From Saccharopolyspora hordei (GTDB lineage: Bacteria > Actinomycetota > Actinomycetes > Mycobacteriales > Pseudonocardiaceae), in the NCBI RefSeq assembly GCF_013410345.1, contig NZ_JACCFJ010000001.1, forward strand, positions 1,302,001 to 1,366,000: 64,000 bases of DNA, given 5' to 3'. The translations under genes and the position numbers were made by a program. Positions 1 through 7,234 of this stretch are shown here, one piece after another. The first letter of the stretch is position 1; every line of letters starts with the position of its first letter. The notes below the pieces were generated by a model, which was given only the letters and a program-made list of their open reading frames with translations, had not been told where the DNA came from and searched no databases.

Positions 1-358
1 GGGTGGACGTCAGTGTTCTTCCCGTTCCTGGTGCCGCGGTTGCGGCGGGTCCTGAAGAGGGCCATGGCTGACTCCTGGGCGGCAGGGGCAGTTCACAACA
101 CTGTTGGTTCCGGGAGTTGTCGTCGTGTTTCCGGCAGATCAATCTCTGTTCCACAGTGGACCTGTGGAACCCTCCGGGCGACGCGCTCGGCGCCCGGGTG
201 CGCGCGGGGGGGCCACCAGGGAGTCCCCGGTGGCCCCTCGGCTGGCGCGGACCAGTGGTGATGTCACGACCCGACTGGTGAGGGGTCGGGAGAGGTGCGC
301 GACTCCAACGGGGATCGCGGTTCCGGCTCCAGTGGGGACCGAGAGGGTCCCCGACGCG

Positions 359-392
359 CCGAGGGCGTGTCGGGCGCCCGACACGCCCTCGG
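359..392. terminator. perfect 17+17 bp palindrome
   Basis: Two 17-base arms (359-375 and 376-392, starting CCGAGGGCG and ending CGCCCTCGG) are exact reverse complements with no spacer. In RNA they would form a very stable hairpin about 125 bases beyond the urate oxidase stop. A bidirectional terminator is the simplest reading. No U-tract follows, as is common in actinobacteria. Confidence 0.5.
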
Positions 393-403
393 GGCTGCGC
401 CTT

Positions 404-440
404 CCGATGGGGATCAGGTGTCCGGTTCCCACCGGGATCG
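404..440. repeat. REP-like repeat, copy A
   Basis: This 37-base stretch matches 30 of 37 positions with 8474-8510. Both copies start CCGATGG, contain GGTTCCCA and end CGGGATCG, and both can fold because the start and the CC(A/C)CGG near the end pair. The two copies lie outside the two ends of the purine/glyoxylate gene island. Confidence 0.5.
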
Positions 441-518
441 TGGAAGACCGGGTCGAGGACCGCAGGTGCGCGGGGGACCTGCGGCGCGCACCGCCGCGCG
501 GGGGGCGGGCGGAGGGCC

Positions 519-1409
519 TCAGAACTCCGGCAGGGTGTACCAGGCCTTGGGGTCGTCCTCGACGTCGTCGCGCTTGACGACGCCCTCGATGAGGCCGTAC
601 GGCCGGTCCGCGGCGTAGAACACCTCGTTGTCGTTCTCCAGCCCGCAGAACGCGAGGTCGACCAGGAAGTGGTGCTTGTTCGGCAGCGACAGCCGGACCT
701 CGGCCACCTCGGGGTGCTTCTCCAGCGCGGCCTTGCCCATCTCGTAGAGCGTCTGCTGCAGCGCGTAGCTGTGCGTGCAGGCGAAGGCCTCCAGCATGGT
801 GGCGCGGATCGACTCGAAGCTCTTGCCCCAGTCCACGTCGGTGTGCAGGTAGCGCCAGCGGGCGGTCACCGCGGTGGCCAGGATCCGGTCGGTGGTCTCC
901 GCCAGCGTCGTGTACCGGTCCTTCGGGTAGCCCCAGAACTCCGATCCGGTGGACTTGAGCACCACGAGGTCCTTGAGCCCGGACACCACGTGCGCCTGGT
1001 CGCCCTCGACGGTGACCGCGGTGGTGCGCTTCTCGTCGGAGGAGCGGGCGAAGGAGTGGTCGTGCCCGGTGCCGCCGACGGGGATGCGCTCCCAGCTGTG
1101 CTCGTCGATGAGGACGCGCGCCTCGGTGATGCCGTCCGCGGTGCCGACGAAGTGCCGGCCCAGCCGCAGCGCGAAGTCCTCGATCTCGCCGATCGGCGCC
1201 TCCTTGGCGAAGGCGTAGACGGTGTTCTTCTGCGTGTCGGTGGGCAGCACCTTGCTGTTGTCGCCGGACAGGTGCGCGGCGTCGAGGTCACCGCGCAGCG
1301 AGGTGCTGACGGTGAGGTCCTTGACGCTGTGCCGCGGGGTGTCCCGGTCGACCGCGACGAGGCGGACCTCGGCCTTGCCGTACTGGTTGGGGCCCATGAC
1401 GATGCCCAT
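519..1409 (-). CDS. uox: urate oxidase (uricase)
   Basis: This 296-residue protein is a cofactor-free uricase that oxidises urate to 5-hydroxyisourate with O2. It has the usual length and two-lobed T-fold layout of the family. Recognisable blocks are the N-terminal GPNQYGKAEVRL, a TDTQKNTVYAFAKE block that supplies the active-site Thr, and a later KSTGSEFWGYPKDRYTTL block. It is the last gene of a minus-strand operon behind OHCU decarboxylase and HIU hydrolase, so all three steps from urate to allantoin are together. The ATG lies 5 bases after the HIU hydrolase stop. Confidence 0.95.
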   Translation of the reverse strand: MGIVMGPNQYGKAEVRLVAVDRDTPRHSVKDLTVSTSLRGDLDAAHLSGDNSKVLPTDTQKNTVYAFAKEAPIGEIEDFALRLGRHFVGTADGITEARVLIDEHSWERIPVGGTGHDHSFARSSDEKRTTAVTVEGDQAHVVSGLKDLVVLKSTGSEFWGYPKDRYTTLAETTDRILATAVTARWRYLHTDVDWGKSFESIRATMLEAFACTHSYALQQTLYEMGKAALEKHPEVAEVRLSLPNKHHFLVDLAFCGLENDNEVFYAADRPYGLIEGVVKRDDVEDDPKAWYTLPEF

Positions 1410-1414
1410 GGGGA

Positions 1415-1741
1415 TCAGCTCCCTCGGTAGGTGGAGAAGGCGAACGGGCTCAGCAGGATCGGTACGTGGTAGTGCTGGTCCGGGTCGGCGATGCGGAAGG
1501 TGATCTGCACCTGCGGGTAGAACGAGGCGGTGCCCTGGGCCTCGAAGTACGCGCCGGTGTCGAAGGTGAGCCGGTAGTCCCCGGCCTCCAGCCGCTCGGG
1601 GCCGAGGTCCGTGATCCGGCCGTCGTCGTCGGTCCGCCCCTCGGCGAGGGGCCGCCCGCCGGCGGTCTCCAGCCGGACCGCGACGCCGACGGCGGGCGTG
1701 CCCCGCGCGGCGTCGAGCACGTGGGTGGTGACAGCGCTCAT
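1415..1741 (-). CDS. uraH: 5-hydroxyisourate hydrolase
   Basis: This 108-residue transthyretin-like protein hydrolyses 5-hydroxyisourate to OHCU, the second step of urate breakdown. It starts MSAVTTHVLDAARGTPA, contains the His of THVLD and the HYHVPILLSP block, and ends in YRGS, the signature C-terminus of bacterial HIU hydrolases. The open frame extends 47 codons further upstream, but that part overlaps uraD and lacks family similarity. The chosen ATG overlaps the uraD stop by four bases (ATGA), which indicates translational coupling. Confidence 0.95.
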   Translation of the reverse strand: MSAVTTHVLDAARGTPAVGVAVRLETAGGRPLAEGRTDDDGRITDLGPERLEAGDYRLTFDTGAYFEAQGTASFYPQVQITFRIADPDQHYHVPILLSPFAFSTYRGS

Positions 1742-2244
1742 CCTTCGATCACCTTCGCCAATCTCAGCCGTGCGATCTTGCGGAGTTCGTCCTCGACGAT
1801 CCGCAGTTCGGTCTCCGGGTCGTTGTCCAGGCGGGAGTGCAGGACCTCCAGCAGCTCCTCGCCGCTGCGGCCGCTGGCGCACACCAGGTAGACGTGGCCG
1901 AAGCGGCGCTCGTAGGCCTCGTTGCCCTCGCGCAGCGCGCGGGCCAGTTCCGCGTCGCCGCCGACGCCGGCCTGCTCGCTGCGGGAGAACGTCGCGGAGG
2001 TGCCCGAGCCCTGTGGCCGCTCGCCGATGCGCGGGTGGGCGGCCAGCGCCTGGTGGATCTCCTCGCGGGTCAGCGCCGGAGCCGCGGCGTCCGCGGCCCG
2101 GTAGACCGCGTCGACGTCGGGGAACGGGCGCTGATCGGCGATGTCGTGGGCCCAGCGCGGGACGTCCAGGCAGGCGAGCAGCCGTTCGACGAGTTCCGCG
2201 CGGGGCAGGGAGTTGATCCGGTCCGGTCTGGTGGTCGTGGTCAT
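1738..2244 (-). CDS. uraD: OHCU decarboxylase
   Basis: The 168-residue protein decarboxylates 2-oxo-4-hydroxy-4-carboxy-5-ureidoimidazoline to S-allantoin. The family's catalytic His lies in AAHPRIGE (near residue 70), followed by SEQAGV and the FGHVYLVCASGRS block that ends in a conserved helix of the family. It is the first gene of the uraD-uraH-uox operon. The palindromic operator at 2378-2392 lies about 135 bases upstream, in the only space available for the operon promoter. Confidence 0.93.
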   Translation of the reverse strand: MTTTTRPDRINSLPRAELVERLLACLDVPRWAHDIADQRPFPDVDAVYRAADAAAPALTREEIHQALAAHPRIGERPQGSGTSATFSRSEQAGVGGDAELARALREGNEAYERRFGHVYLVCASGRSGEELLEVLHSRLDNDPETELRIVEDELRKIARLRLAKVIEG

Positions 2245-2377
2245 CGCGACCTCTCAGGGGAGCCCCGAGCGGTCCTCGGGGACGTGGCGGACGTGGTGCC
2301 TGAGCATGCCCGGGTCGTGCCGCGGCTGCTGGTCGGCGTTCCGGTGCGGCACAAGCTACGACCGCACCCCACGGGTG

Positions 2378-2392
2378 TCAACACTTTGTTGA
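2378..2392. promoter_or_regulatory. palindromic operator upstream of uraD
   Basis: The arms TCAACA and TGTTGA are exact inverted repeats around the spacer CTT. The same palindrome, longer and more perfect, precedes allantoinase at 8671-8691. Shared sites in front of two operons of one pathway suggest one repressor or activator. Which protein binds is unknown. The neighbouring HTH protein (2471-2842) is a candidate, as is an IclR/GntR-type allantoin regulator elsewhere in the genome. Confidence 0.6.
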
Positions 2393-2430
2393 AAACACCA
2401 GGTCACGGTGTGTGACAGGCAGAGACGCGA

Positions 2431-2456
2431 AAGCCCCGCCCGGGTGGGCGGGGCTT
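2431..2456 (-). terminator. rho-independent terminator
   Basis: An exact 11-bp stem (2431-2441 with 2446-2456, AAGCCCCGCCC against its complement) closes a 4-base loop. On the minus strand it is followed by TTTCGC. It lies 15 bases past the stop of the HTH regulator gene and should end the transcript of the 3104-2471 gene pair before it reaches the uraD promoter. Confidence 0.8.
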
Positions 2457-2470
2457 CGTCGGGTCGGTGG

Positions 2471-2842
2471 TCAGGAGCGGTTGGCCTGTTCCCGGTTCAG
2501 GTAGTTGTAGACGGTGAAGCGGCTGACGCCGAGCGCCTTGGCCACGGTCTCGACGGACTTGCGCATGGTGAACGCGCCGCGCTCCTCCAGCAGGCGGACG
2601 GCGCGCTGCTTCTCCGCGCGCGGCAGGTCCGGCAGCGGGCCGCCCAGCTCGGTCTCCACCGCGCGGATGATCCGGTCGAGCGCGTTCGTCAGCTCCTCGC
2701 CCGGCAGCCGGACGGCGATCGCCGGGGCGCCCTCCCAGTGCAGGACGACGTCGCCGGGTTCGCGCTGGTCCACCGGCACGGCGGTGCCGCCGACGCGTTC
2801 CAGCAGCGGGGCGATCGCGTGGGCGAGCGGGTGCACGCTCAC
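2471..2842 (-). CDS. HTH_22-type transcriptional regulator
   Basis: A 123-residue probable DNA-binding protein. The C-terminal third carries a helix-turn-helix, ERGAFTMRKSVETVAKALGV followed by SRFTVYNYL (residues about 86-116), which resembles the HTH of YheO/DauR-type regulators. The N-terminal 60 residues are too short to be a complete YheO PAS-like sensor domain, so the ligand-sensing part is reduced or different. It starts 4 bases after the thiamine-binding-like gene and forms an operon with it. Its position beside the urate operon makes it a candidate regulator of purine catabolism (inference). Confidence 0.75.
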   Translation of the reverse strand: MSVHPLAHAIAPLLERVGGTAVPVDQREPGDVVLHWEGAPAIAVRLPGEELTNALDRIIRAVETELGGPLPDLPRAEKQRAVRLLEERGAFTMRKSVETVAKALGVSRFTVYNYLNREQANRS

Positions 2843-2846
2843 CAGC

Positions 2847-3104
2847 CTAGGCCTGGTCGTCCGCGGCGGAGTCCACGGTCACCTGCAGGGTGATCCGGTT
2901 CGCGCCGGTGTCCAGCGCGGTCTCGAGGACCTGGGCGAGCGCGGGCAGCACGGTCCGCCGGTCGCCGGCGACCGCGGTGCCCAGCGGGCCGAAGTCGGGT
3001 TCCAGCCCGGCGTCGCGCAGGCAGTCGCGGGCGGCCACGGCGTGCGCCGGGGGCTCGCCCTCGCCCTCGAAGGGCTCGGTGGTGAACTCGGCTCGCAGGA
3101 TCAT
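2847..3104 (-). CDS. MTH1187/YkoF-like thiamine-binding protein
   Basis: A small 85-residue alpha/beta protein that resembles the MTH1187 (Thiamine_BP, formerly DUF77) family. It has an N-terminal beta strand MILRAEFTTEPF, a helix, the segment DAGLEPDFGPLGTAVAGD that matches the family's L.Y.L.PMGT.IEGD pattern, and a C-terminal RITLQVTVD strand. Family members bind thiamine or related ligands in the cytoplasm; the role here is unknown. A GGAGG lies 7 bases before the ATG. Glyoxylate carboligase nearby needs thiamine diphosphate, which may be why the gene sits here, though that is only suggestive. Confidence 0.65.
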   Translation of the reverse strand: MILRAEFTTEPFEGEGEPPAHAVAARDCLRDAGLEPDFGPLGTAVAGDRRTVLPALAQVLETALDTGANRITLQVTVDSAADDQA

Positions 3105-3232
3105 GGCGGGACCTCCTCGCTGGCACCGTAGTCGTCGGCCGCCTTCGGCTCGGCGAGCGGGAGTTCGTGACCCGTGGGTAACTCTGGGGGAGTCGTTGAC
3201 CGGGGTGAGACCGCTCGCTAATCTATCGCTGT

Positions 3233-3269
3233 ACGAAACAATGCTTCCGCATCACGAAATCTCGATGCG
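3233..3269. promoter_or_regulatory. repeats in the hyi promoter region
   Basis: Two direct copies of ACGAAA (3233-3238 and 3254-3259) lie exactly 21 bases apart, two helical turns. An inverted pair CGCATC / GATGCG (3248-3253 and 3264-3269) overlaps the second copy. The site sits 33-69 bases before the hyi start, in an AT-richer patch. It does not match the TTCAACA palindrome found elsewhere in the island, so the glyoxylate genes may answer to a different, perhaps IclR-type, regulator. Confidence 0.45.
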
Positions 3270-3301
3270 AATCTCCTGATCTCTCACCCGAGGGGGGTGC
3301 C

Positions 3302-4102
3302 ATGGATCCGAGCCGGTACGAGGTCAACCTCTCGATCCTGTTCACCGAGCTGGACCTGCTGGAGCGACCCGCGGCGGCCAAGGCGGCCGGCTTCGACGCG
3401 GTGGAGTTCTGGTGGCCGTTCCCGGAGGCGGTCCCCGCCGACCGCGAGGTGGACCGGTTCGCGCGGGCCGTCGAGGACGCCGGGGTCTCCCTGGTGGGCC
3501 TGAACTTCTTCGCCGGGGACATGCCCGCGGGCGAGCGCGGCGTGCTGTCCCACCCCGACCGGGCGGGTGAGTTCGCGGACAACGTCGACGTCGTCGTCGG
3601 CATCGGCGAGCGCCTCGGCTGCCGCGCCTTCAACGCCCTGTACGGCAACCGGATCGACGGCGTCGACCCCGCCGCGCAGGACCAGGTCGCCACCGAGAGC
3701 CTGGTGCGCGCCTCCAAGGCGGTCTCGCGCATCGGCGGCACGGTGCTCGTCGAACCGGTCAGCGGCGTGCCCGCGTACCCGCTGAAGACCGCCGCCGACG
3801 CCGTCGCGGTGATCGACCGGGTGCGCGCCGCGGGTGGCGAGGACACCCTGCGCCTGCTGTTCGACGTCTACCACCTGGCGGTCAACGGCGACGACTGGGA
3901 AGCGGCGCTCGACCAGCACGGTGCGCGGATCGGGCACGTGCAGATCGCCGACGCGCCGGGCCGCGGCGAGCCGGGCACCGGCGACATCGACTTCGACCGC
4001 TTCTTCGCCCGGCTCGACGCCACCGGCTACGACGGCCACGTCGGCCTCGAGTACAAGCCGAGCGGAGCGAGCGCGGACAGCTTCTCCTGGATCGGGCGCT
4101 GA
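3302..4102 (+). CDS. hyi: hydroxypyruvate isomerase family TIM barrel
   Basis: This 266-residue sugar-phosphate-isomerase-like TIM barrel interconverts hydroxypyruvate and tartronate semialdehyde. Family blocks are visible: KAAGFDAVEFWWPF near residue 27, GLNFFAGDMPAGERG near 67, VEPVSGVPAYPL near 150, LLFDVYHLAVNGDD near 187, HVQIADAPGRGEPGTGDIDF near 217 and LEYKP near 250, with the metal-binding Glu, Asp, His and Glu. It begins a plus-strand run hyi-glxR-gcl-glycerate kinase that turns two glyoxylates into one phosphoglycerate. AGGGGGG lies just before the ATG. Confidence 0.9.
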   Translation: MDPSRYEVNLSILFTELDLLERPAAAKAAGFDAVEFWWPFPEAVPADREVDRFARAVEDAGVSLVGLNFFAGDMPAGERGVLSHPDRAGEFADNVDVVVGIGERLGCRAFNALYGNRIDGVDPAAQDQVATESLVRASKAVSRIGGTVLVEPVSGVPAYPLKTAADAVAVIDRVRAAGGEDTLRLLFDVYHLAVNGDDWEAALDQHGARIGHVQIADAPGRGEPGTGDIDFDRFFARLDATGYDGHVGLEYKPSGASADSFSWIGR

Positions 4103-4152
4103 GCGCCCACCACGACACGACGCCCACGATGGCGCTAACGGAGGTGTCTCCC

Positions 4153-5031
4153 ATGAGCAAGGTCGGGTTCATCGGGCTGGGGATCATGGGTGGCCCGATG
4201 GCGGCCAACCTGGTCAAGGCCGGCCACGAGGTCATCGGCCACAACCGCAGCCGCGCCAAGGTCGACAAGCTCGTCGCCGACGGCGGCCGGGCCGCGGCCA
4301 GCGTCGCCGAAGCCGTGCGCGACGCCGAGGTCGTCTTCACCATGCTGCCGGACTCGCCCGACGTCGAGGCCGTCGTGCTCGGCGAGGACGGCGTGCTGGC
4401 GAACGCCGCTCCGGGCACGCTGCTCATCGACTGCAGCACCATCCGCCCGGACGTCTCGCGGCGCGTGGCCGAAGCCGCCGCGGAGAAGGGCGTGCGCGCG
4501 CTGGACGCGCCGGTCAGCGGCGGGGAACCCGGGGCGATCGGCGGCACGCTGTCCATCATGGTCGGTGGTGAGGCCGAGGACTTCGCCGCGGCGCAGGACG
4601 TGCTGGGCGCGGTCGGCAGCACGATCGTCCACGTCGGACCGTCCGGCGCCGGGCAGACGGTGAAGGCCGCCAACCAGCTCATCGTGGCGGGCAACATCGG
4701 CCTGGTCGCCGAAGCGCTGGTGTTCCTGGAAGCGCACGGCGTGGACACCGAGGCCGGGCTGCGGGTGCTGGCCGGCGGTCTGGCCGGCAGCGCCGTGCTC
4801 GACGCCAAGGGCGGCAAGATGCGCGAGCGCGAGTTCGCCCCCGGGTTCCGCCTCGAACTGCACCACAAGGACATGGGCATCGTGCAGGCCGCCGCCCGCG
4901 AGGCGGGCCTGTCGATCCCGCTCGGCTCGCTGGTGAGCCAGCTGGTCGCCGCCGCCGTCGCCCAGGGAGACGGCGGGCTCGACCACTCCGGCCTGCTCAG
5001 GCAGATCGCGCAGCTCAACGGTCGCGACTGA
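4153..5031 (+). CDS. glxR: 2-hydroxy-3-oxopropionate reductase
   Basis: This 292-residue beta-hydroxyacid dehydrogenase reduces tartronate semialdehyde to D-glycerate. It opens with the NAD(P)-binding motif GFIGLGIMGGPMAANL, has the substrate loop DAPVSGGEPGA (near residue 118), and the catalytic Lys segment GQTVKAANQLIVAGNI (near residue 168). The ATG at 4153 is preferred over the one at 4129 because GGAGG (4140-4144) lies 8 bases before it and because the Rossmann motif then begins at the usual distance. It follows hyi by 50 bases and is probably cotranscribed. Confidence 0.92.
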   Translation: MSKVGFIGLGIMGGPMAANLVKAGHEVIGHNRSRAKVDKLVADGGRAAASVAEAVRDAEVVFTMLPDSPDVEAVVLGEDGVLANAAPGTLLIDCSTIRPDVSRRVAEAAAEKGVRALDAPVSGGEPGAIGGTLSIMVGGEAEDFAAAQDVLGAVGSTIVHVGPSGAGQTVKAANQLIVAGNIGLVAEALVFLEAHGVDTEAGLRVLAGGLAGSAVLDAKGGKMREREFAPGFRLELHHKDMGIVQAAAREAGLSIPLGSLVSQLVAAAVAQGDGGLDHSGLLRQIAQLNGRD

Positions 5032-5271
5032 GCACGCGGTCGTGCGGCGCGGCTGAGCGCCCACGACCGGCCAGACCGCGGTGCTGCGCGGGGCGGCTCT
5101 CCTGCGGCGGATCCCCGCGCGGCACCGCACTCACCGCGCTGGTGCGTCAGAACCGCACCAGCGGGAAGACCACACGGTCACGGGTCGGCGGTCTCCAGCG
5201 CCGCCAAGCAACAGGGACCACCGACCCGTTCCCGAGAAGGTGCGCGCAGCACCCGAGAGGAAGTATCCACC

Positions 5272-6975
5272 ATGGCCAGAGTCCCTGTCATGCAGGCCGT
5301 CGTCGACGTGCTGAGGTCCGAGGGCGTGGACGTCACCTTCGGCTGCCCGGGCGCGGCGATCCTCCCGCTGTACGCGGCGCTGGAGGGCAGCGGCATCGAG
5401 CACCTCATCGTCCGCCACGAGGAGGGCGCCACCCACATGGCCGACGGCTGGGCCCGCACCACCGGCGGCGTCGGCGTGGCCATCGGCACCTCCGGCCCGG
5501 CCGGCACCAACATGATCACCGGCCTCTACACCGCGATGGCCGACTCCATCCCGATCCTGTGCATCACCGGCCAGGCGGTGTCCAGCAAGCTGCACCAAGA
5601 GGCGTTCCAGGCGGTCGACATCGTCGACGTCGCCAAGCCGGTCACCAAGTGGGCGGTGCAGGTCAGGGAGGCCGCGCAGGTGCCGTGGACCTTCCGCGAG
5701 GCGTTCCGCACCGCGCGCTCCGGTCGGCCCGGGCCGGTGCTCATCGACCTGCCGCTGGACGTGCAGCAGCAGGAGATCGAGTGGGACCCGGCGCTGGACG
5801 CCCCGCTGCCGGTCCCACGCGTCGCACCGCACCCGCCGAGCGTGGAGCGCGCGCTGGACATGCTGCTGGAGGCGGACCGGCCGCTGCTGCTCGCCGGGGG
5901 CGGGGTGGTCCTCGGTGACGCCCACGAGCAGCTGCGCGAGCTGGCCGAGCTGCTGGGCGTCCCGGTGCAGACCACGTTGATGGGCAAGGGCTCCTTCCCG
6001 GAGGACCACGAGCTGTTCGCCGGCATGACCGGCATCCAGACCAGCCAGCGCTACGGCAACCAGTCGTTCCTGGAGTCCGACCTGGTGCTGGCGCTGGGCG
6101 CCCGCTTCGGCGACCGGCACACCGGGGACCTCGACGTCTACCGGGGCGACCGCAGGTTCATCCACGTCGACATCGAGCCCACCCAGATCGGCAAGGTGTT
6201 CGGCCCGGACCTGGGCGTCGTCTCGGACACCCGGCTGTTCCTGGAGGCACTGCTCGCCGCGGTCCGCGCGCGCGGGGCGGCGAGGGACTGGTCGGCGTGG
6301 GTCGCCCGGGTCGGGGAGCTCAAGCGGACGCTGACCAGGCCGGACGACTACGACACCGTGCCGATCAAGGCGCCGCGGGTGTACCGGGAGATCAACCGGA
6401 TCTTCCCGCCGGAGACCTACTTCGTCACCGCCATCGGCCTGTACCAGATCTGGGGCGGCCAGTTCCAGACCGCGCACCTGCCGCGGCACTACCAGGTGTG
6501 CGGCCAGGCCGGCCCGCTCGGCTGGGAGATCCCCGCGGCGATCGGCGTGAAGTCGGCGAGGCCGGACGCCGAGGTGGTCGCGGTGGTCGGCGACTACTCC
6601 TTCCAGTTCCTGGTCGAGGAGCTGGCGGTGGCCGCCCAGTACGACGTGCCGTTCGTGATCATCATGCTGAACAACGAGTACCTGGGCCTGATCCGCCAGG
6701 CCGAGGGCGACGCGTTCGGCGTGGAGACCGAGGTCGACCTCCACTACGACGAGCACGGCACGGACAACGTCCGGATCATGGAGGCGTACGGCTGCTCCGG
6801 CCGCCGGGTGGTCGAGCCCGGCGAGCTGGCCGACACCATCGAGTGGGCCCGCGAGGAGGCCGTCGCCACCAGCCGGCCGGTCCTGGTGGAGGTGATGGTG
6901 GAGCGGCAGGCGACCACCGCCCGCGGCGTCCGGATCGACGCGATGGTCGAACCGGAGCCGGTGCCGCACGCCTGA
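5272..6975 (+). CDS. gcl: glyoxylate carboligase
   Basis: The 567-residue ThDP- and FAD-dependent enzyme condenses two glyoxylates to tartronate semialdehyde and CO2. Domain order is Pyr (1-170), central FAD (190-330) and PP (370-540), with the ThDP/Mg site around GDYSFQF and NNEYLGLIRQ. Family blocks include TSGPAGTNMITGLYTAMADS, ADRPLLLAGGG and VCGQAGPLGWEIPAAIG. Unlike E. coli Gcl, which has Val51 at the position that activates ThDP, this protein has Glu50 (RHEEGATHMADGW), as in acetolactate synthases. The Gcl assignment rests on full-length similarity and on the hyi-glxR-glycerate kinase context. Confidence 0.9.
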   Translation: MARVPVMQAVVDVLRSEGVDVTFGCPGAAILPLYAALEGSGIEHLIVRHEEGATHMADGWARTTGGVGVAIGTSGPAGTNMITGLYTAMADSIPILCITGQAVSSKLHQEAFQAVDIVDVAKPVTKWAVQVREAAQVPWTFREAFRTARSGRPGPVLIDLPLDVQQQEIEWDPALDAPLPVPRVAPHPPSVERALDMLLEADRPLLLAGGGVVLGDAHEQLRELAELLGVPVQTTLMGKGSFPEDHELFAGMTGIQTSQRYGNQSFLESDLVLALGARFGDRHTGDLDVYRGDRRFIHVDIEPTQIGKVFGPDLGVVSDTRLFLEALLAAVRARGAARDWSAWVARVGELKRTLTRPDDYDTVPIKAPRVYREINRIFPPETYFVTAIGLYQIWGGQFQTAHLPRHYQVCGQAGPLGWEIPAAIGVKSARPDAEVVAVVGDYSFQFLVEELAVAAQYDVPFVIIMLNNEYLGLIRQAEGDAFGVETEVDLHYDEHGTDNVRIMEAYGCSGRRVVEPGELADTIEWAREEAVATSRPVLVEVMVERQATTARGVRIDAMVEPEPVPHA

Positions 6976-7075
6976 GCGGGTGGACCTGGGGTGCGGTGGG
7001 CGGTCGGCCCGAGGGGAACCGGGCGGTCCTGTCCCGCACACCAGCACCCAGGGCGGGGCCGTGCCCCGCGGGGGA

Positions 7076-7158
7076 GCGCTCGCCGGATCGAGCGGTGGAG
7101 CTCCGGCGAGCGCCGTCCCCACTTCCCACGGACGGGGTGGTCGGGTGGAATACCCGAC
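7076..7158. other. hairpins in the gcl-glycerate kinase gap
   Basis: The 259-base gap between gcl and glycerate kinase holds an exact 11-bp stem GCGCTCGCCGG / CCGGCGAGCGC (7076-7086 with 7103-7113) and an inverted repeat GTCGGGT / ACCCGAC (7140-7146 with 7152-7158). The first may be a terminator or attenuator after gcl. The second surrounds an AT-richer GGAAT and could be an operator for a separate glycerate kinase promoter. Confidence 0.4.
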
Positions 7159-7234
7159 GACCCGGGTGTCCCCGTCGAGCACGTGCCGGGCGTCTCGGCG
7201 GGGGCACCACCCCCTTCGCACGCAGGAGATCGCT

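Larger units (their letters stand above)
1..518. other. gene-free left edge
   Basis: No convincing gene was found between the window edge and the urate oxidase stop codon. The open frames here lack ribosome-binding sites and have composition typical of high-GC shadow frames. The stretch holds a long perfect palindrome and a REP-like repeat, described separately. A second motif near 308-345 looks like a diverged relative of the same repeat family. The minus-strand urate operon ends here, so these hairpins may act as its terminator. Confidence 0.5.
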
